Positions 55,418 to 64,000 of a DNA stretch of 64,000 nucleotides are shown here, piece by piece. The stretch covers positions 62,001 through 126,000 of the forward strand of contig NZ_JAGGKD010000005.1 of the NCBI RefSeq assembly GCF_017873415.1. The letters are read 5' to 3'. This DNA is from Methanolobus bombayensis (lineage in GTDB: Archaea > Halobacteriota > Methanosarcinia > Methanosarcinales > Methanosarcinaceae). Made by a program: the position numbers and the translations under genes. The first letter of the stretch is position 1; each line of letters opens with the position of its first letter. Under the pieces are notes generated by a model, which ran no database searches, was not told where the DNA came from, and worked only from the letters and a program-made list of their open reading frames with translations.

Positions 55418-58400
55418 ATGACTACAACTAAAATCACCGAATCCGAAATAGAGAACTTCGCCATCGAGCTTCTTGAACGTCAGGGCTATCGGTACATCTA
55501 TGCGCCGGACATTGCCTCGGATAGTGACACTCCCGAAAGGAGCAGTTTTGAGGATGTTTTATTATTAGAGCGTCTGCGAACGGCTGTTGGTCGGATAAAT
55601 CCGGGCGTACCGGCAGATGCGAGGGAGGATGCTATCAGGCAGCTTCAGCGACTGAACTCTCCGGAGCTCATTTCTAACAACGAGGCATTTCACAGGATGC
55701 TTACGGAAGGTGTAAATGTAAGTTACCAGAAAGATGGGATTAACAGGGGTGATCTGGTCTGGCTGGTCGATTTTAAAAATCCTGAAAATAATGATTTCCT
55801 TGTTACCAATCAATTTACTGTTATTGAGAACGATGTGAAAAAGCGTCCTGATATCATTCTTTTTGTAAACGGTCTGCCTCTGGTGGTTATTGAACTCAAG
55901 AACCCTGCTGATGAGAATGCAACCGTAAAATCTGCATTCAAACAACTGCAGACCTATAAACAAACTATTCCCTCCCTTTTTGCATATAATGGTTTCATGG
56001 TCATCTCCGATGGGCTGGAAGCAAAATCCGGTTCCCTTTCCGCTGGTTTCAGCCGCTTTATGGCATGGAAAAGTTCAGATGGCAACGTTGAAGCCTCGCC
56101 ACCCATCGGACAACTTGAAACACTCATTAACGGAATGCTTGAGAAAACTACTCTTTTAGACCTTATCCGGCATTTCATCGTATTTGAAAAATCGAAAAAA
56201 GAAGACTCTGCTACCGGCATCATTACCATCCAGACCGTAAAGAAGCTCGCCACATATCATCAATACTATGCAGTTAACCGGGCCGTGGAATCAACACTCA
56301 GGGCATCGGGTTTTATTGTAAAGGGAAAAACGGACTGGGATACTCTGGGCATACATCACGAGAGTCCCGAAAGTTATGGTCTTCCGGGAGTGGAAAAACA
56401 ACCTGTAGGAGATCGCAAAGGTGGCGTTATCTGGCACACCCAGGGAAGTGGCAAATCCCTTTCCATGGTATTTTACACAGGAAAGATCGTATTGGCAATG
56501 GACAACCCAACGCTGGTAGTAATTACTGACAGGAACGACCTCGATGATCAGCTTTTTGACACATTTGCCGCTTCAAAGCAACTCCTCAGGCAGGAACCTG
56601 TACAGGCAGAAAACAGAAATCATTTAAAAGAACTCCTAAATGTTGCATCCGGTGGAATAGTATTTACTACTATCCAGAAATTCCAGCCTGAAGAAGGCAA
56701 CGTTTACCCGAAACTCTCAAACAGGGAAAACATCATTGTAATAGCTGACGAAGCACACCGTACACAATATGGTTTCAAGGCAAAACATGTCGATGTCAAA
56801 GATGATAAAGGAAATGTAATCGGTAAAAAAATCGTTTACGGTTTTGCGAAATATACACGTGATGCTCTGCCCAATGCAACATTCCTCGGTTTTACCGGTA
56901 CACCAATAGAAAAATCAGATGTGAACACACCTGCTGTTTTTGGAAATTATGTTGATATTTATGATATCTCGCAATCAGTTGAAGACGGTGCCACGGTAAA
57001 GATCTATTATGAGAGCAGGCTGGCAAAAATCGCTCTTAGCACCAAAGGAAAAAGACTTGTCGCTGAACTGGATGAAGAGCTGGAAAAGGAAGACCTTGCA
57101 GAAACCCAGAAAACCAAGGCAAAATGGACTCAACTTGAAGCCTTAATTGGCAGTGAAACCCGGGTAAAGAAGATTGCTCAGGACATTGTGACCCACTTCG
57201 AACAGCGACAGGAAGTTTTCGAAGGGAAGGGGCTAATCGTTACAATGTCACGAAGAATAGCTGCTGACCTCTATGATGAGATAATCAGGATAAAACCGCA
57301 GTGGCACAATGACGACCTTCGAAAAGGAGCGATCAAGGTAGTAATGACCTCCGCATCATCCGATGGTCCCAAAATATCAAAACATCATACAACAAAAGAT
57401 CAAAGAAGGGCTCTGGCAGAACGAATGAAAGACCCGGAAGACGAATTAAAACTTGTAATCGTCCGGGACATGTGGCTAACGGGTTTTGATGTTCCATGTC
57501 TCCATACCATGTACATCGACAAACCAATGAAAGGCCATACCCTCATGCAGGCGATTGCACGTGTGAACCGGGTCTATAAAGACAAGCCCGGAAGCCTGAT
57601 AGTTGATTATCTGGGAATAGCCTCTGACCTGAAAGAAGCCTTATCCTTCTATTCAGACAACGGAGGCAAGGGTGATCCTGCTGTTCTTCAGGAGAAAGCA
57701 GTTCAGTTAATGCTTGAAAAACTAGAAATCGTATCCCAGATGTTTTACGGATTTATCTATGATGATTACTTTGCCGCGGACACTTCCAGAAAGCTGTCAA
57801 TAATACTTGAAGCAGAAGAACATATTCTGGGTCTTGAAAATGGAAAGAAAAGATACATTGATGAAGTAACGGCTTTATCAAAAGCATTTTCTCTGGCTAT
57901 CCCACACGAACAGGCAATGGATGTAAAGGATGAGATATCCTTCTATCAGGCAGTAAAAGCCAGACTCGTTAAATTTGATAGCACTGGAACAGGTAAAACA
58001 GACGAGGAAATTGAAACTGCAATCAGGCAAGTTATTGATAAGGCTCTTGTTACCGAACAGGTAATAGATGTATTTGATGCAGCCGGAATTAAAAAACCGG
58101 ATATTTCCATATTGTCAGAAGATTTCCTTTTAGAAGTCCAGAACATGGAACATAAAAATCTGGCACTGGAAGTCCTGAAAAAGTTGCTCAATGATGAGAT
58201 TAGAGCCCGTGCAAGGAAAAACCTTGTTCAGAGCAGATCCCTAATGGAAATGCTGGAAAATTCCATCGTCAGATATCATAACAAGGTCTTAACTGCGGCT
58301 GAGGTCATTGAGGAATTAATCAAACTAAGTAAAGATATCAGGCGTATGGATAAAGAGCCTCAGGAAATGGATATGTCTGATTTTGAATATGCTTTTTACA

Positions 58401-58663
58401 CAGCAATTGCAGACAACGACAGTGCCAGAGAAGTAATGCAAAAAGATCAATTACGTGAGTTAGCCGTTGTTTTATTTGAAAAGGTAAAACAAAATACGTC
58501 TATTGACTGGACAATAAAGGAAAGTGCCAGAGCTAAACTAAAGGTTATTGTAAAAAGAACATTAAGGCAATATGGATATCCTCCTGACATGCAGGCACTT
58601 GCTACAGAAACAGTACTCAAGCAGGCGGAATTGATAGCTGATGAAATAACAAAGAGTTCTTAA
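55418..58663 (+). CDS. hsdR: Type I restriction enzyme, motor/endonuclease subunit
   Basis: 1081 residues. The N-terminal nuclease domain has a PD-ExK core (RPDIILFVNGLPLVVIELKN). Two RecA-like motor domains follow, with Walker A WHTQGSGKSLSM, DEAH box VIADEAHRTQYG, motif III GFTGTPIE and motif VI MQAIARVNRVYKDKPG, then a helical C-terminus. It translocates DNA and cuts far from unmethylated sites. The ATG at 55418 follows hsdS by 19 bases, with GTAGGG upstream. Intact, so the system is probably active. Confidence 0.96.
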   Translation: MTTTKITESEIENFAIELLERQGYRYIYAPDIASDSDTPERSSFEDVLLLERLRTAVGRINPGVPADAREDAIRQLQRLNSPELISNNEAFHRMLTEGVNVSYQKDGINRGDLVWLVDFKNPENNDFLVTNQFTVIENDVKKRPDIILFVNGLPLVVIELKNPADENATVKSAFKQLQTYKQTIPSLFAYNGFMVISDGLEAKSGSLSAGFSRFMAWKSSDGNVEASPPIGQLETLINGMLEKTTLLDLIRHFIVFEKSKKEDSATGIITIQTVKKLATYHQYYAVNRAVESTLRASGFIVKGKTDWDTLGIHHESPESYGLPGVEKQPVGDRKGGVIWHTQGSGKSLSMVFYTGKIVLAMDNPTLVVITDRNDLDDQLFDTFAASKQLLRQEPVQAENRNHLKELLNVASGGIVFTTIQKFQPEEGNVYPKLSNRENIIVIADEAHRTQYGFKAKHVDVKDDKGNVIGKKIVYGFAKYTRDALPNATFLGFTGTPIEKSDVNTPAVFGNYVDIYDISQSVEDGATVKIYYESRLAKIALSTKGKRLVAELDEELEKEDLAETQKTKAKWTQLEALIGSETRVKKIAQDIVTHFEQRQEVFEGKGLIVTMSRRIAADLYDEIIRIKPQWHNDDLRKGAIKVVMTSASSDGPKISKHHTTKDQRRALAERMKDPEDELKLVIVRDMWLTGFDVPCLHTMYIDKPMKGHTLMQAIARVNRVYKDKPGSLIVDYLGIASDLKEALSFYSDNGGKGDPAVLQEKAVQLMLEKLEIVSQMFYGFIYDDYFAADTSRKLSIILEAEEHILGLENGKKRYIDEVTALSKAFSLAIPHEQAMDVKDEISFYQAVKARLVKFDSTGTGKTDEEIETAIRQVIDKALVTEQVIDVFDAAGIKKPDISILSEDFLLEVQNMEHKNLALEVLKKLLNDEIRARARKNLVQSRSLMEMLENSIVRYHNKVLTAAEVIEELIKLSKDIRRMDKEPQEMDMSDFEYAFYTAIADNDSAREVMQKDQLRELAVVLFEKVKQNTSIDWTIKESARAKLKVIVKRTLRQYGYPPDMQALATETVLKQAELIADEITKSS

Positions 58664-58722
58664 ACGGTAAACTCGTCCACATAGTGGCGTGCCTTGAAAA
58701 ACCTTTTTTATTTCTATCAAGT

Positions 58723-58788
58723 ATGAAAGTAGTCATCATAAACAGAAGTCCACTTAAAGAAGGAAACACAGCAGCAATGCGGAGCTAA
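58723..58788 (+). pseudogene. 5' fragment of an iron-sulfur flavoprotein/NAD(P)H-FMN reductase gene
   Basis: The first 19 codons read MKVVIINRSPLKEGNTAAM, against MKVVAINGSPRKEGNTAAM of the intact gene at 59897; the DNA matches at 53 of 58 bases. The frame stops two codons later (MRS then TAA). The upstream sequences of the two copies do not match. A remnant of a second copy, left seven bases before rhuM. Confidence 0.8.
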
Positions 58789-58794
58789 ACAGCC

Positions 58795-59810
58795 ATGAAT
58801 GAGAACAACCTTTCCGGCAACCAGTCAGATTTCATCCTCTACACCTCAAATGACGGAGACGTTAAGGTAGAGGTTGTATTGCAGGACGAGAATATCTGGA
58901 TGACACAGAAGTCAATGGGTGAGCTTTTTGGTAAGGATCGAAGTGTTATTACCAAACACATCGGGAACATTTTCAGCAGTGGGGAACTAGATGAAGAAAG
59001 CAACGTGCAAAAAATGCACTTTGCATATTCTGATAAGCCTGTAAAATTATACAACCTTGATGTCATCATATCAGTTGGCTACCGTGTCAACAGTTTTCAG
59101 GCAACCCAATTCAGAATTTGGGCTACCCATATCCTGAAGGAGTACATCATCAAAGGGTTCGTAATGGATGATGAACGGCTCAAACAGGGGAAGCAGGTTT
59201 TTGGAAAGGACTATTTCGAAGAACTTCTTGAGCGTATCAGGGAGATTCGTGCAAGCGAGAGGCGGTTCTACCAGAAGATCACCGACATATATGCCCTCTC
59301 TGCAGATTATAACAAAAATGCACCGCAAACAAAGGAATTTTTTGCCACGGTACAGAACAAGCTCCATTGGGCGATCACCGGAAAACAGCCGCTGAAATCA
59401 TTTATGACTCTGCTGACGCAACAAAGTTACACATGGGCCTGACAAACTGGAAACAGGCACCCGACGGGAAGATACTGAAATCTGACGTCACAGCTGCCAA
59501 GAACTACCTGGGGGATGCTCATATCAGGGAACTCAATCGGCTGGTCTCTGCCTATCTCGACCTCGCGGAAAACCGTGCACAGCGCCAGATACTAATGAAA
59601 ATGCAGGACTGGAGTAAATTCCTGCATAACTTCCTGGAACTGTCCAGCTATCCGATATTGAAAGACAAAGGCAGGGTCAGTGCACTGGAAGCAAAACTGA
59701 AAGCTGAACAGGAATATGAAGAATACCGGGTAACACAGGATACTACTTACATCTCCGACTTTGACAGAGAGGTCCGACGTATCATGGAGAGTAAGGATGA
59801 GTACAACTAA
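58795..59810 (+). pseudogene. rhuM: RhuM-family protein gene, interrupted by a one-base frameshift
   Basis: Two overlapping frames together give one full RhuM protein (~338 residues). Frame 1 (58795-59442) carries DVKVEVVLQDENIWMTQKSM and ends with a spurious tail after HWAITGK. The true continuation TAAEIIYDSADATKLHMGL, LKSDVTAAKNYLGDAHIREL and the C-terminus lie in the next frame, ending at 59810. One missing A in the run at 59382-59385 (AAAA where AAAAA keeps the frame) explains it. RhuM proteins commonly sit beside type I restriction genes; their role is unclear. It could be a real mutation, a slippage-tolerant gene or a sequencing error. Confidence 0.85.
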
Positions 59811-59896
59811 GCTCATTGAGTCCAAAATCACTTATAACAACTTGCAATATTCATCTAGGGATAATTAATTTAAAATCACAAAAAGAGGAACCAACC

Positions 59897-60475
59897 ATGA
59901 AAGTAGTCGCGATAAACGGAAGTCCACGTAAAGAAGGAAACACAGCAGCAATGCTGAAAAGACTTACATCCAAGCTGGAAGCTGAAGGTATAGAAACTGA
60001 AACCATCAATATTGGTGGGAAGAAGGTTCATGGATGTACAGCATGTATGAAATGTTTTGAGAAAAAGAACGATCTGTGTATTTTTGATGATGACCCAATA
60101 AACGAGTGTATCACTAAAATGAAGGATGCTGACGGAATTGTGATCGGTTCACCAACTTATTTTGCTGATGTGACAACCGAGACCAAAGCGCTCATTGACC
60201 GTGCAGGGTATGTATCTCTTGCAAACGGTGGTTTTTTTGCAAGGAAAGCCGGTGCAGCAGTTGTAGCAGTTCGCAGGGCAGGCGCAGTAGCTGCTTATGA
60301 TTCCATCAATCACCTGTTTGGAATTACCAGCATGGTAACCGTGGGTTCATCTTACTGGAACCTTGGTATCGGACTTCATCCGGGAGACGTCAATGAGGAT
60401 GAAGAGGGTATGCATACAATGGACAACCTGGCATCTAATATGGCATGGTTGCTGAATAAAATCAATGCAGATTAA
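59897..60475 (+). CDS. Iron-sulfur flavoprotein / NADPH-dependent FMN reductase family
   Basis: 192 residues from the ATG at 59897, which follows AAAGAGGA; the longer frame to 59816 is not supported. Flavodoxin-like fold with VVAINGSPRKEGNTAAML (phosphate loop) and the compact cysteine motif CTACMKC ... C (Cx2Cx2Cx7C), the arrangement of the Methanosarcina iron-sulfur flavoprotein Isf. GSPTYFADVT forms the second flavin loop. Isf proteins pass electrons from ferredoxin and can reduce O2 or peroxide in methanogens. Monocistronic. Confidence 0.88.
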   Translation: MKVVAINGSPRKEGNTAAMLKRLTSKLEAEGIETETINIGGKKVHGCTACMKCFEKKNDLCIFDDDPINECITKMKDADGIVIGSPTYFADVTTETKALIDRAGYVSLANGGFFARKAGAAVVAVRRAGAVAAYDSINHLFGITSMVTVGSSYWNLGIGLHPGDVNEDEEGMHTMDNLASNMAWLLNKINAD

Positions 60476-60557
60476 GTATGAGTTGAAATTAACATAAATT
60501 AAAATTAACAAGAAAACAAACTTGAAGTTCAAATAGAAAATATAATGGAATCCGGCC

Positions 60558-61373
60558 CTATGGCTTAAATTCCTTCACCTTCACTTTATCATCAACAATT
60601 TCGATGTATTCAAGGTCTTTTTTGTCTCCGAATCCCCAGCTTCCCGTATTTGCAACCTTGTTCCTGTCATCAACATAAGCCAGGTGGGTGTGACCATATA
60701 TCAGGTATTGTTCTGGTCGTACATTCAAAAGGAAATGTCTTGTCTTTGCAGCAGCAAGTTCCATTATTGGCTCGATTACGTTGTGTCTGTGATAATTCCT
60801 TATTCTCTTCTCCGGTGGTTCCATCATTGACTGGAGTGCGGATTTTGGTTCACTTGGGAATCTCTTCAGAGTATCCCAGAATGAACGCTTGGATTGTATC
60901 TCTTCCCACACCATTTCAGCTGCATTGCCGGCATCATCACCTGCAAGACACATGTGCTCGCTGAAAGCCTCGTAAGTTTTCATGGACTTGTAGTATGGGT
61001 TGCACAAAACTTCCAGCTGGTATCCGTGGAAGAAGAAAAACTCCTGATTTATATCCTTGATAACTTCGTGCTTCTTCACTTTGAACGGAAAGTTGTCTTT
61101 CAGAACCTCACTCATGCGAAGCAGATAGAAATCATGGTTACCAACAACGTAATGAACCTCAGTTTCATCCAGCATGTCGTTTAATATGCTAAGTGACTTA
61201 GAGCATTCCATCACTGCTTTTGTGAAATCCCTTCTCCATATATCGACTATATCTCCAAGGAGCACAAGGTGATCAATTCTCCTGTGCCTTATATACTCGA
61301 TAAAATCAATGAAATCCTTTTCTTTTGCTCCCCTCATACCCAAGTGTACATCCGAAACAGCTACTATTGACAT
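60558..61373 (-). CDS. Metallophosphoesterase (calcineurin-like)
   Basis: 271 residues with all family blocks: VAVSDVHLG, VLLGDIVDIWRRD, VVGNHDFYL, RHNVIEPIMELAA and IYGHTHLAYVD. The layout resembles UDP-diacylglucosamine pyrophosphatase-type (LpxH-like) phosphoesterases, but archaea lack lipid A, so the substrate is unknown. Single gene on the minus strand, convergent with the iron-sulfur flavoprotein gene. Confidence 0.85.
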   Translation of the reverse strand: MSIVAVSDVHLGMRGAKEKDFIDFIEYIRHRRIDHLVLLGDIVDIWRRDFTKAVMECSKSLSILNDMLDETEVHYVVGNHDFYLLRMSEVLKDNFPFKVKKHEVIKDINQEFFFFHGYQLEVLCNPYYKSMKTYEAFSEHMCLAGDDAGNAAEMVWEEIQSKRSFWDTLKRFPSEPKSALQSMMEPPEKRIRNYHRHNVIEPIMELAAAKTRHFLLNVRPEQYLIYGHTHLAYVDDRNKVANTGSWGFGDKKDLEYIEIVDDKVKVKEFKP

Positions 61374-61516
61374 AAATACTCCCCCCTTTCAATTTGACTT
61401 TCTTTGTGAGATTTGTTTGCTCTCTGATTTCAATATGTTATTTGGTTGCTAATCAATTTAAAACTATTTTTCCCTGATAAATAAATGTTCTGAAGCAAAA
61501 TCGGTGTACAGTCATT

Positions 61517-62329
61517 TCAGTTGTCGTATATTCCGTCACCGGTAATCATGCTTCCTTCTGCTGAAATCCATCCGTTCTGCATTCCGTTCATTCTGACATT
61601 TACAGTATCCTGAAATGTATCGAATCTCCATCCGCCGGTCCACCATTCATTTGTGCCTGTAAGCTCAATACTTATCTCCACATCTGTCAGTTCAGATGTA
61701 TTGTATTGTGCGAGTATGAGGCTTTCATATTCATAGTATTCAGGATCTATGTACTCAGGTGGAGGTACCATATTTACAGGTTCCGTTATTCTCAGGTTGT
61801 ACTTTGGTATCAATACTGATTCATTCCCAAGAGGATATTTTGTATCGATACTCTGTTTTACTGTGATTCCGACGGTAAACTTAATGGGCCTGAGCACAGG
61901 AGTTTCTTCCGAATATTCATTTGACTCGTTAATGGTATCTTTCTTTGAAACTTCCTGATCTTCAGATATGGGTTTCGGTAATGAATGATAAGTTGGAACT
62001 ATTTTTTTGTTGCTTAGTTCAAGCATTGTTCCATGTTGTGTATTAACAAGACTGAAATTCCATTCGGGACTGTTATTGTAAAAATCTTTGGACATCATTT
62101 GTTGTCCCACAATGGATTCATTCTCTGATACTGGCACAGGAAGGTAAAATGTTGCATTATGCAGAGTTTTATTCGCTTTTATGGTAATCTCATAATTATA
62201 ACTGCTCGTGTATGTTTCCTCTTTCTTATCTGTACTTTCCAGGTATATTATGGTCATTACTATAGAAAAGACTACCAGCACAGCAAATATGATTGATATG
62301 AATATTAAAAACTTGCCAAACTTGTTCAA
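61517..62329 (-). CDS. Membrane-anchored extracytoplasmic protein of unknown function
   Basis: 270 residues. One N-terminal hydrophobic helix (~8-30, FLIFISIIFAVLVVFSIVMT) after a short basic end is followed by an extracytoplasmic beta-rich region with many Asn-x-Ser/Thr sites (NKT, NAT, NES, NSS-type), suggesting N-glycosylation. Mid-protein YNYEITIKANKTLHNATFYL, and near the end TGTNEWWTGGWRF. I do not recognise the family. No C-terminal sorting signal. Single gene between the metallophosphoesterase and divergent thrC. Confidence 0.65.
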   Translation of the reverse strand: MNKFGKFLIFISIIFAVLVVFSIVMTIIYLESTDKKEETYTSSYNYEITIKANKTLHNATFYLPVPVSENESIVGQQMMSKDFYNNSPEWNFSLVNTQHGTMLELSNKKIVPTYHSLPKPISEDQEVSKKDTINESNEYSEETPVLRPIKFTVGITVKQSIDTKYPLGNESVLIPKYNLRITEPVNMVPPPEYIDPEYYEYESLILAQYNTSELTDVEISIELTGTNEWWTGGWRFDTFQDTVNVRMNGMQNGWISAEGSMITGDGIYDN

Positions 62330-62525
62330 TATTTCCCAACCTTCGTTTTATTCATATTACTTCAGGAAGGTTATACTCTTATATTATTGACGCACCAAAA
62401 TGGCATAACATAGCTTAATGACAAGGTATTCATAGTTATTTATCCTTTAAAGGTCAATATCTATCAATAATCACGATATTATCCTATATAGCTTATAACC
62501 ACATCAACTAAAATTCCTGATTAAA

Positions 62526-63869
62526 ATGAAACTCTACAGCACAAATCTTAACGCACCGGAAGTAAGCTTTCAGGAAGCTCTCATAACCGGACTTGCACCG
62601 GACAGCGGCCTTTATATGCCAAAGAGCCTGCCAACCTTCTCAAAGGAAGAGATTGACTCCTTTAAGGGTGTTCCATATCCTGAGATAGCTTACAGGGTAC
62701 TTAGCAAAGTACTTGATGGCGAGGTCGATGATGAATCACTCAAAGCCATCACCTATGACGCTTACAACTACGATGTCCCGCTTGAACCTGTTGATGGGCA
62801 GACCTACATAATGAGACTTGACAGAGGACCAACTGCATCATTCAAGGACTTCGCAGCCCGCATGATGGCAAGACTCATGCAGTACTATCTCAGCAAGGAG
62901 AACAGAAGTCTGACCATCCTTACCGCAACATCCGGTGATACAGGCAGCGCAGTTGCCGATGCATTCTATGGTCTTGACAATATCAGGGTCATCGTACTCT
63001 TCCCAACAGGTGAGGTTTCCGACCGGCAGCGCAAACAGATGACCACACTTGGCAAGAACATCACTGCTATTTCAGTTGATGGTAAATTCGATGACTGCCA
63101 GGCAATGGTAAAACAGGCATTTGCAGACCAGGATCTAAAACACCTGAACCTCTCATCAGCAAACTCCATTAACATCGGTCGTCTTGTTCCTCAGTCTATT
63201 TACTACATTTACGCTTACGCAAAACTCAGAGATTATCCAGAAGATATAATCTACTCCATCCCATCCGGAAACTTCGGTAACATGATGGGATGTGTCCTGG
63301 CAAGGACCATGGGACTTCCTGTCAAAAAGATAATCGCTTCTGTTAATGAGAACGATGAAGTTCCAGCATTCCTGAGCACAGGCAAGTATGACAAGATCGT
63401 ACCTTCAAAGAACTGTCTCTCCAATGCAATGAATGTGGGTCACCCAAGCAACCTTGCAAGACTTATTGCAATTTATGGCGGTATCATGGATGAAAAAGGT
63501 ATCATTAGCAAAGAGCCCGATATGGATAAACTCCGAAAAGATATTCTCTCCAGCTCTGTGACTGATGAGGAAACTAAGGCAACCATTAAGGAGATCTTCG
63601 AGAAACACAATATCCTAATAGAGCCACATGGTGCGGTTGGAATAAAGGGACTTCTTGATTTCAGGAGGGAATCAGGCGATAACACACTTGCAGTAACCCT
63701 TGAAACAGCGGACCCTGCCAAATTCCCTGAACATGTCAAAGCCCAGACAGGCGTTGAACCTGAACTTCCGGAGAGTCTGAAGAAGGTAGAATCAAAGGAC
63801 GAGTTCATGGATTATCTTGGAACTGATTATCCTGCTTTCAAGAAATATCTTCAGGAAAAACTCGGATGA
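62526..63869 (+). CDS. thrC: Threonine synthase
   Basis: Converts O-phosphohomoserine to threonine with PLP. 447 residues, the longer class. N-terminal MKLYSTNLNAPEVSFQEALI, the PLP lysine in RGPTASFKDFAARMM, the phosphate-binding SGDTGSAVADAFYG and IPSGNFGNMMGCVLAR. The ATG at 62526 has no strong Shine-Dalgarno sequence. A pyrimidine-rich tract behind the stop (63871-63893) probably ends transcription. Confidence 0.95.
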   Translation: MKLYSTNLNAPEVSFQEALITGLAPDSGLYMPKSLPTFSKEEIDSFKGVPYPEIAYRVLSKVLDGEVDDESLKAITYDAYNYDVPLEPVDGQTYIMRLDRGPTASFKDFAARMMARLMQYYLSKENRSLTILTATSGDTGSAVADAFYGLDNIRVIVLFPTGEVSDRQRKQMTTLGKNITAISVDGKFDDCQAMVKQAFADQDLKHLNLSSANSINIGRLVPQSIYYIYAYAKLRDYPEDIIYSIPSGNFGNMMGCVLARTMGLPVKKIIASVNENDEVPAFLSTGKYDKIVPSKNCLSNAMNVGHPSNLARLIAIYGGIMDEKGIISKEPDMDKLRKDILSSSVTDEETKATIKEIFEKHNILIEPHGAVGIKGLLDFRRESGDNTLAVTLETADPAKFPEHVKAQTGVEPELPESLKKVESKDEFMDYLGTDYPAFKKYLQEKLG

Positions 63870-63870
63870 G

Positions 63871-63895
63871 TTTTCCTTTTCCTTTCTTTTTTGCT
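63871..63895 (+). terminator. T-rich tract after thrC
   Basis: Runs of T broken by C directly behind the stop and without a hairpin, the simple form of archaeal terminator. Confidence 0.4.
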
Positions 63896-63948
63896 CTAAG
63901 CACAAGACTATTAATTTGATCTTTAAAATTATCCAGTAGGGTGGTTTA

Positions 63949-64000
63949 TTGACAGAGAATAATTCATATGTTCCGGAAAAGCGTGGTAAATATTTTGGAA
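63949..64000 (+). CDS. Start of a gene cut by the window edge, possibly tryptophan synthase beta chain
   Basis: TTG start at 63949 behind GTAGGGTGG. The frame stays open for 17 codons: MTENNSYVPEKRGKYFG. The RGKYFG segment is reminiscent of the N-terminus of TrpB proteins, where a glycine-rich FGG-x-YVPE stretch follows, but the part shown is too short to decide. The function is a guess. Confidence 0.4.
   Translation, partial: MTENNSYVPEKRGKYFG

Noticed and set aside
58795-59810. Two separate short genes at 58795-59442 and 59367-59810
   Set aside because: Together they make one RhuM-like protein across a one-base shift at an A-run. The overlapping tail of the first and head of the second have no family character.
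51416-59890. Integrated element with att repeats of the tRNA-Leu 3' end
   Set aside because: I looked for a second copy of the tRNA 3' sequence near the right end of the RM region and saw none. There is also no integrase.
58723-59954. The 58-base repeats around rhuM as a target-site duplication of a transposon
   Set aside because: The repeats are the coding start of a gene, differ at five positions and have no inverted ends or transposase between them. A gene remnant fits better.
1-64000. CRISPR arrays, insertion sequences and rRNA genes
   Set aside because: Looked for regularly spaced repeats, transposase-like proteins and rRNA signatures on both strands and found none.

Overview
The window is archaeal and almost certainly comes from a methanogen of the Methanosarcinales, in or near Methanosarcinaceae (Methanolobus/Methanococcoides-like; the genus cannot be fixed from sequence reading alone). 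The evidence is the archaeal order of the ribosomal protein operon (uL3-uL4-uL23-uL2-uS19-uL22-uS3-uL29-Rpp29-uS17-uL14-uL24-eS4-uL5-uS14-uS8-uL6-eL32-eL19-uL18-uS5-uL30-uL15-SecY), an Rpo3 subunit with two Fe-S cluster motifs, ADP-dependent sugar kinases, IorAB, CarS, a PEF-CTERM surface protein, AT-rich TATA-type promoters, frequent GTG/TTG starts and tRNAs with encoded CCA.

Layout. 1-9.9 kb: a partial and a complete ADP-dependent sugar kinase in tandem, an Ogg1-type 8-oxoguanine glycosylase, then on the minus strand the CCA-adding enzyme and a proA-proB operon, followed by iorAB. 10-14 kb: a secreted VWA/PEF-CTERM protein, then an unfamiliar four-gene cassette (11502-13933) with two small paralogue-like proteins, a coiled-coil PASTA protein without a signal peptide and an 81-residue protein. 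galU converges on it. 15.1-31.5 kb: a promoter and a roughly 380-nt hairpin-rich leader, the large ribosomal operon, then secY, adk, a DUF106/EMC3-like insertase, cmk, cbf5 and tRNA-Ser. 31.6-34.8 kb: a small Cys-rich protein, then a structured leader and uS13-uS4-uS11-rpo3, followed by two identical tRNA-Leu(GAG) genes. 34.9-48.9 kb: uppS, a small unknown, a radical SAM protein, a ferredoxin, a flavin-reductase-like protein, a TadA/TadC-type secretion pair, exonuclease VII (xseAB), a methyltransferase, a cytochrome c heme lyase CcmF split into two genes, carS and pyrE. 49-51.5 kb: purD, argF and tRNA-Leu(CAG). 51.8-59.8 kb: an accessory defence region next to that tRNA, with type I restriction-modification genes hsdM-(ORF6N/PLD-like gene)-hsdS-hsdR and a frameshifted rhuM. 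59.9-64 kb: an iron-sulfur flavoprotein whose 5' end also exists as a decayed fragment at 58723, a metallophosphoesterase, a membrane-anchored unknown, thrC and the start of a gene that may be trpB.

Most of the window is housekeeping: translation, protein export, nucleotide and amino-acid biosynthesis, lipid synthesis. The parts most worth a second look are (i) the 11.5-13.9 kb cassette, in which three consecutive proteins share a short beta-type motif and one carries tandem PASTA domains although nothing marks it for export; (ii) the type I RM locus with an ORF6N/phospholipase-D-like gene embedded by overlapping start/stop codons; (iii) the structured leaders before uL3 and uS13, both with mutually exclusive pairings; and (iv) four operon ends where the stop codon lies inside the terminator-like hairpin.
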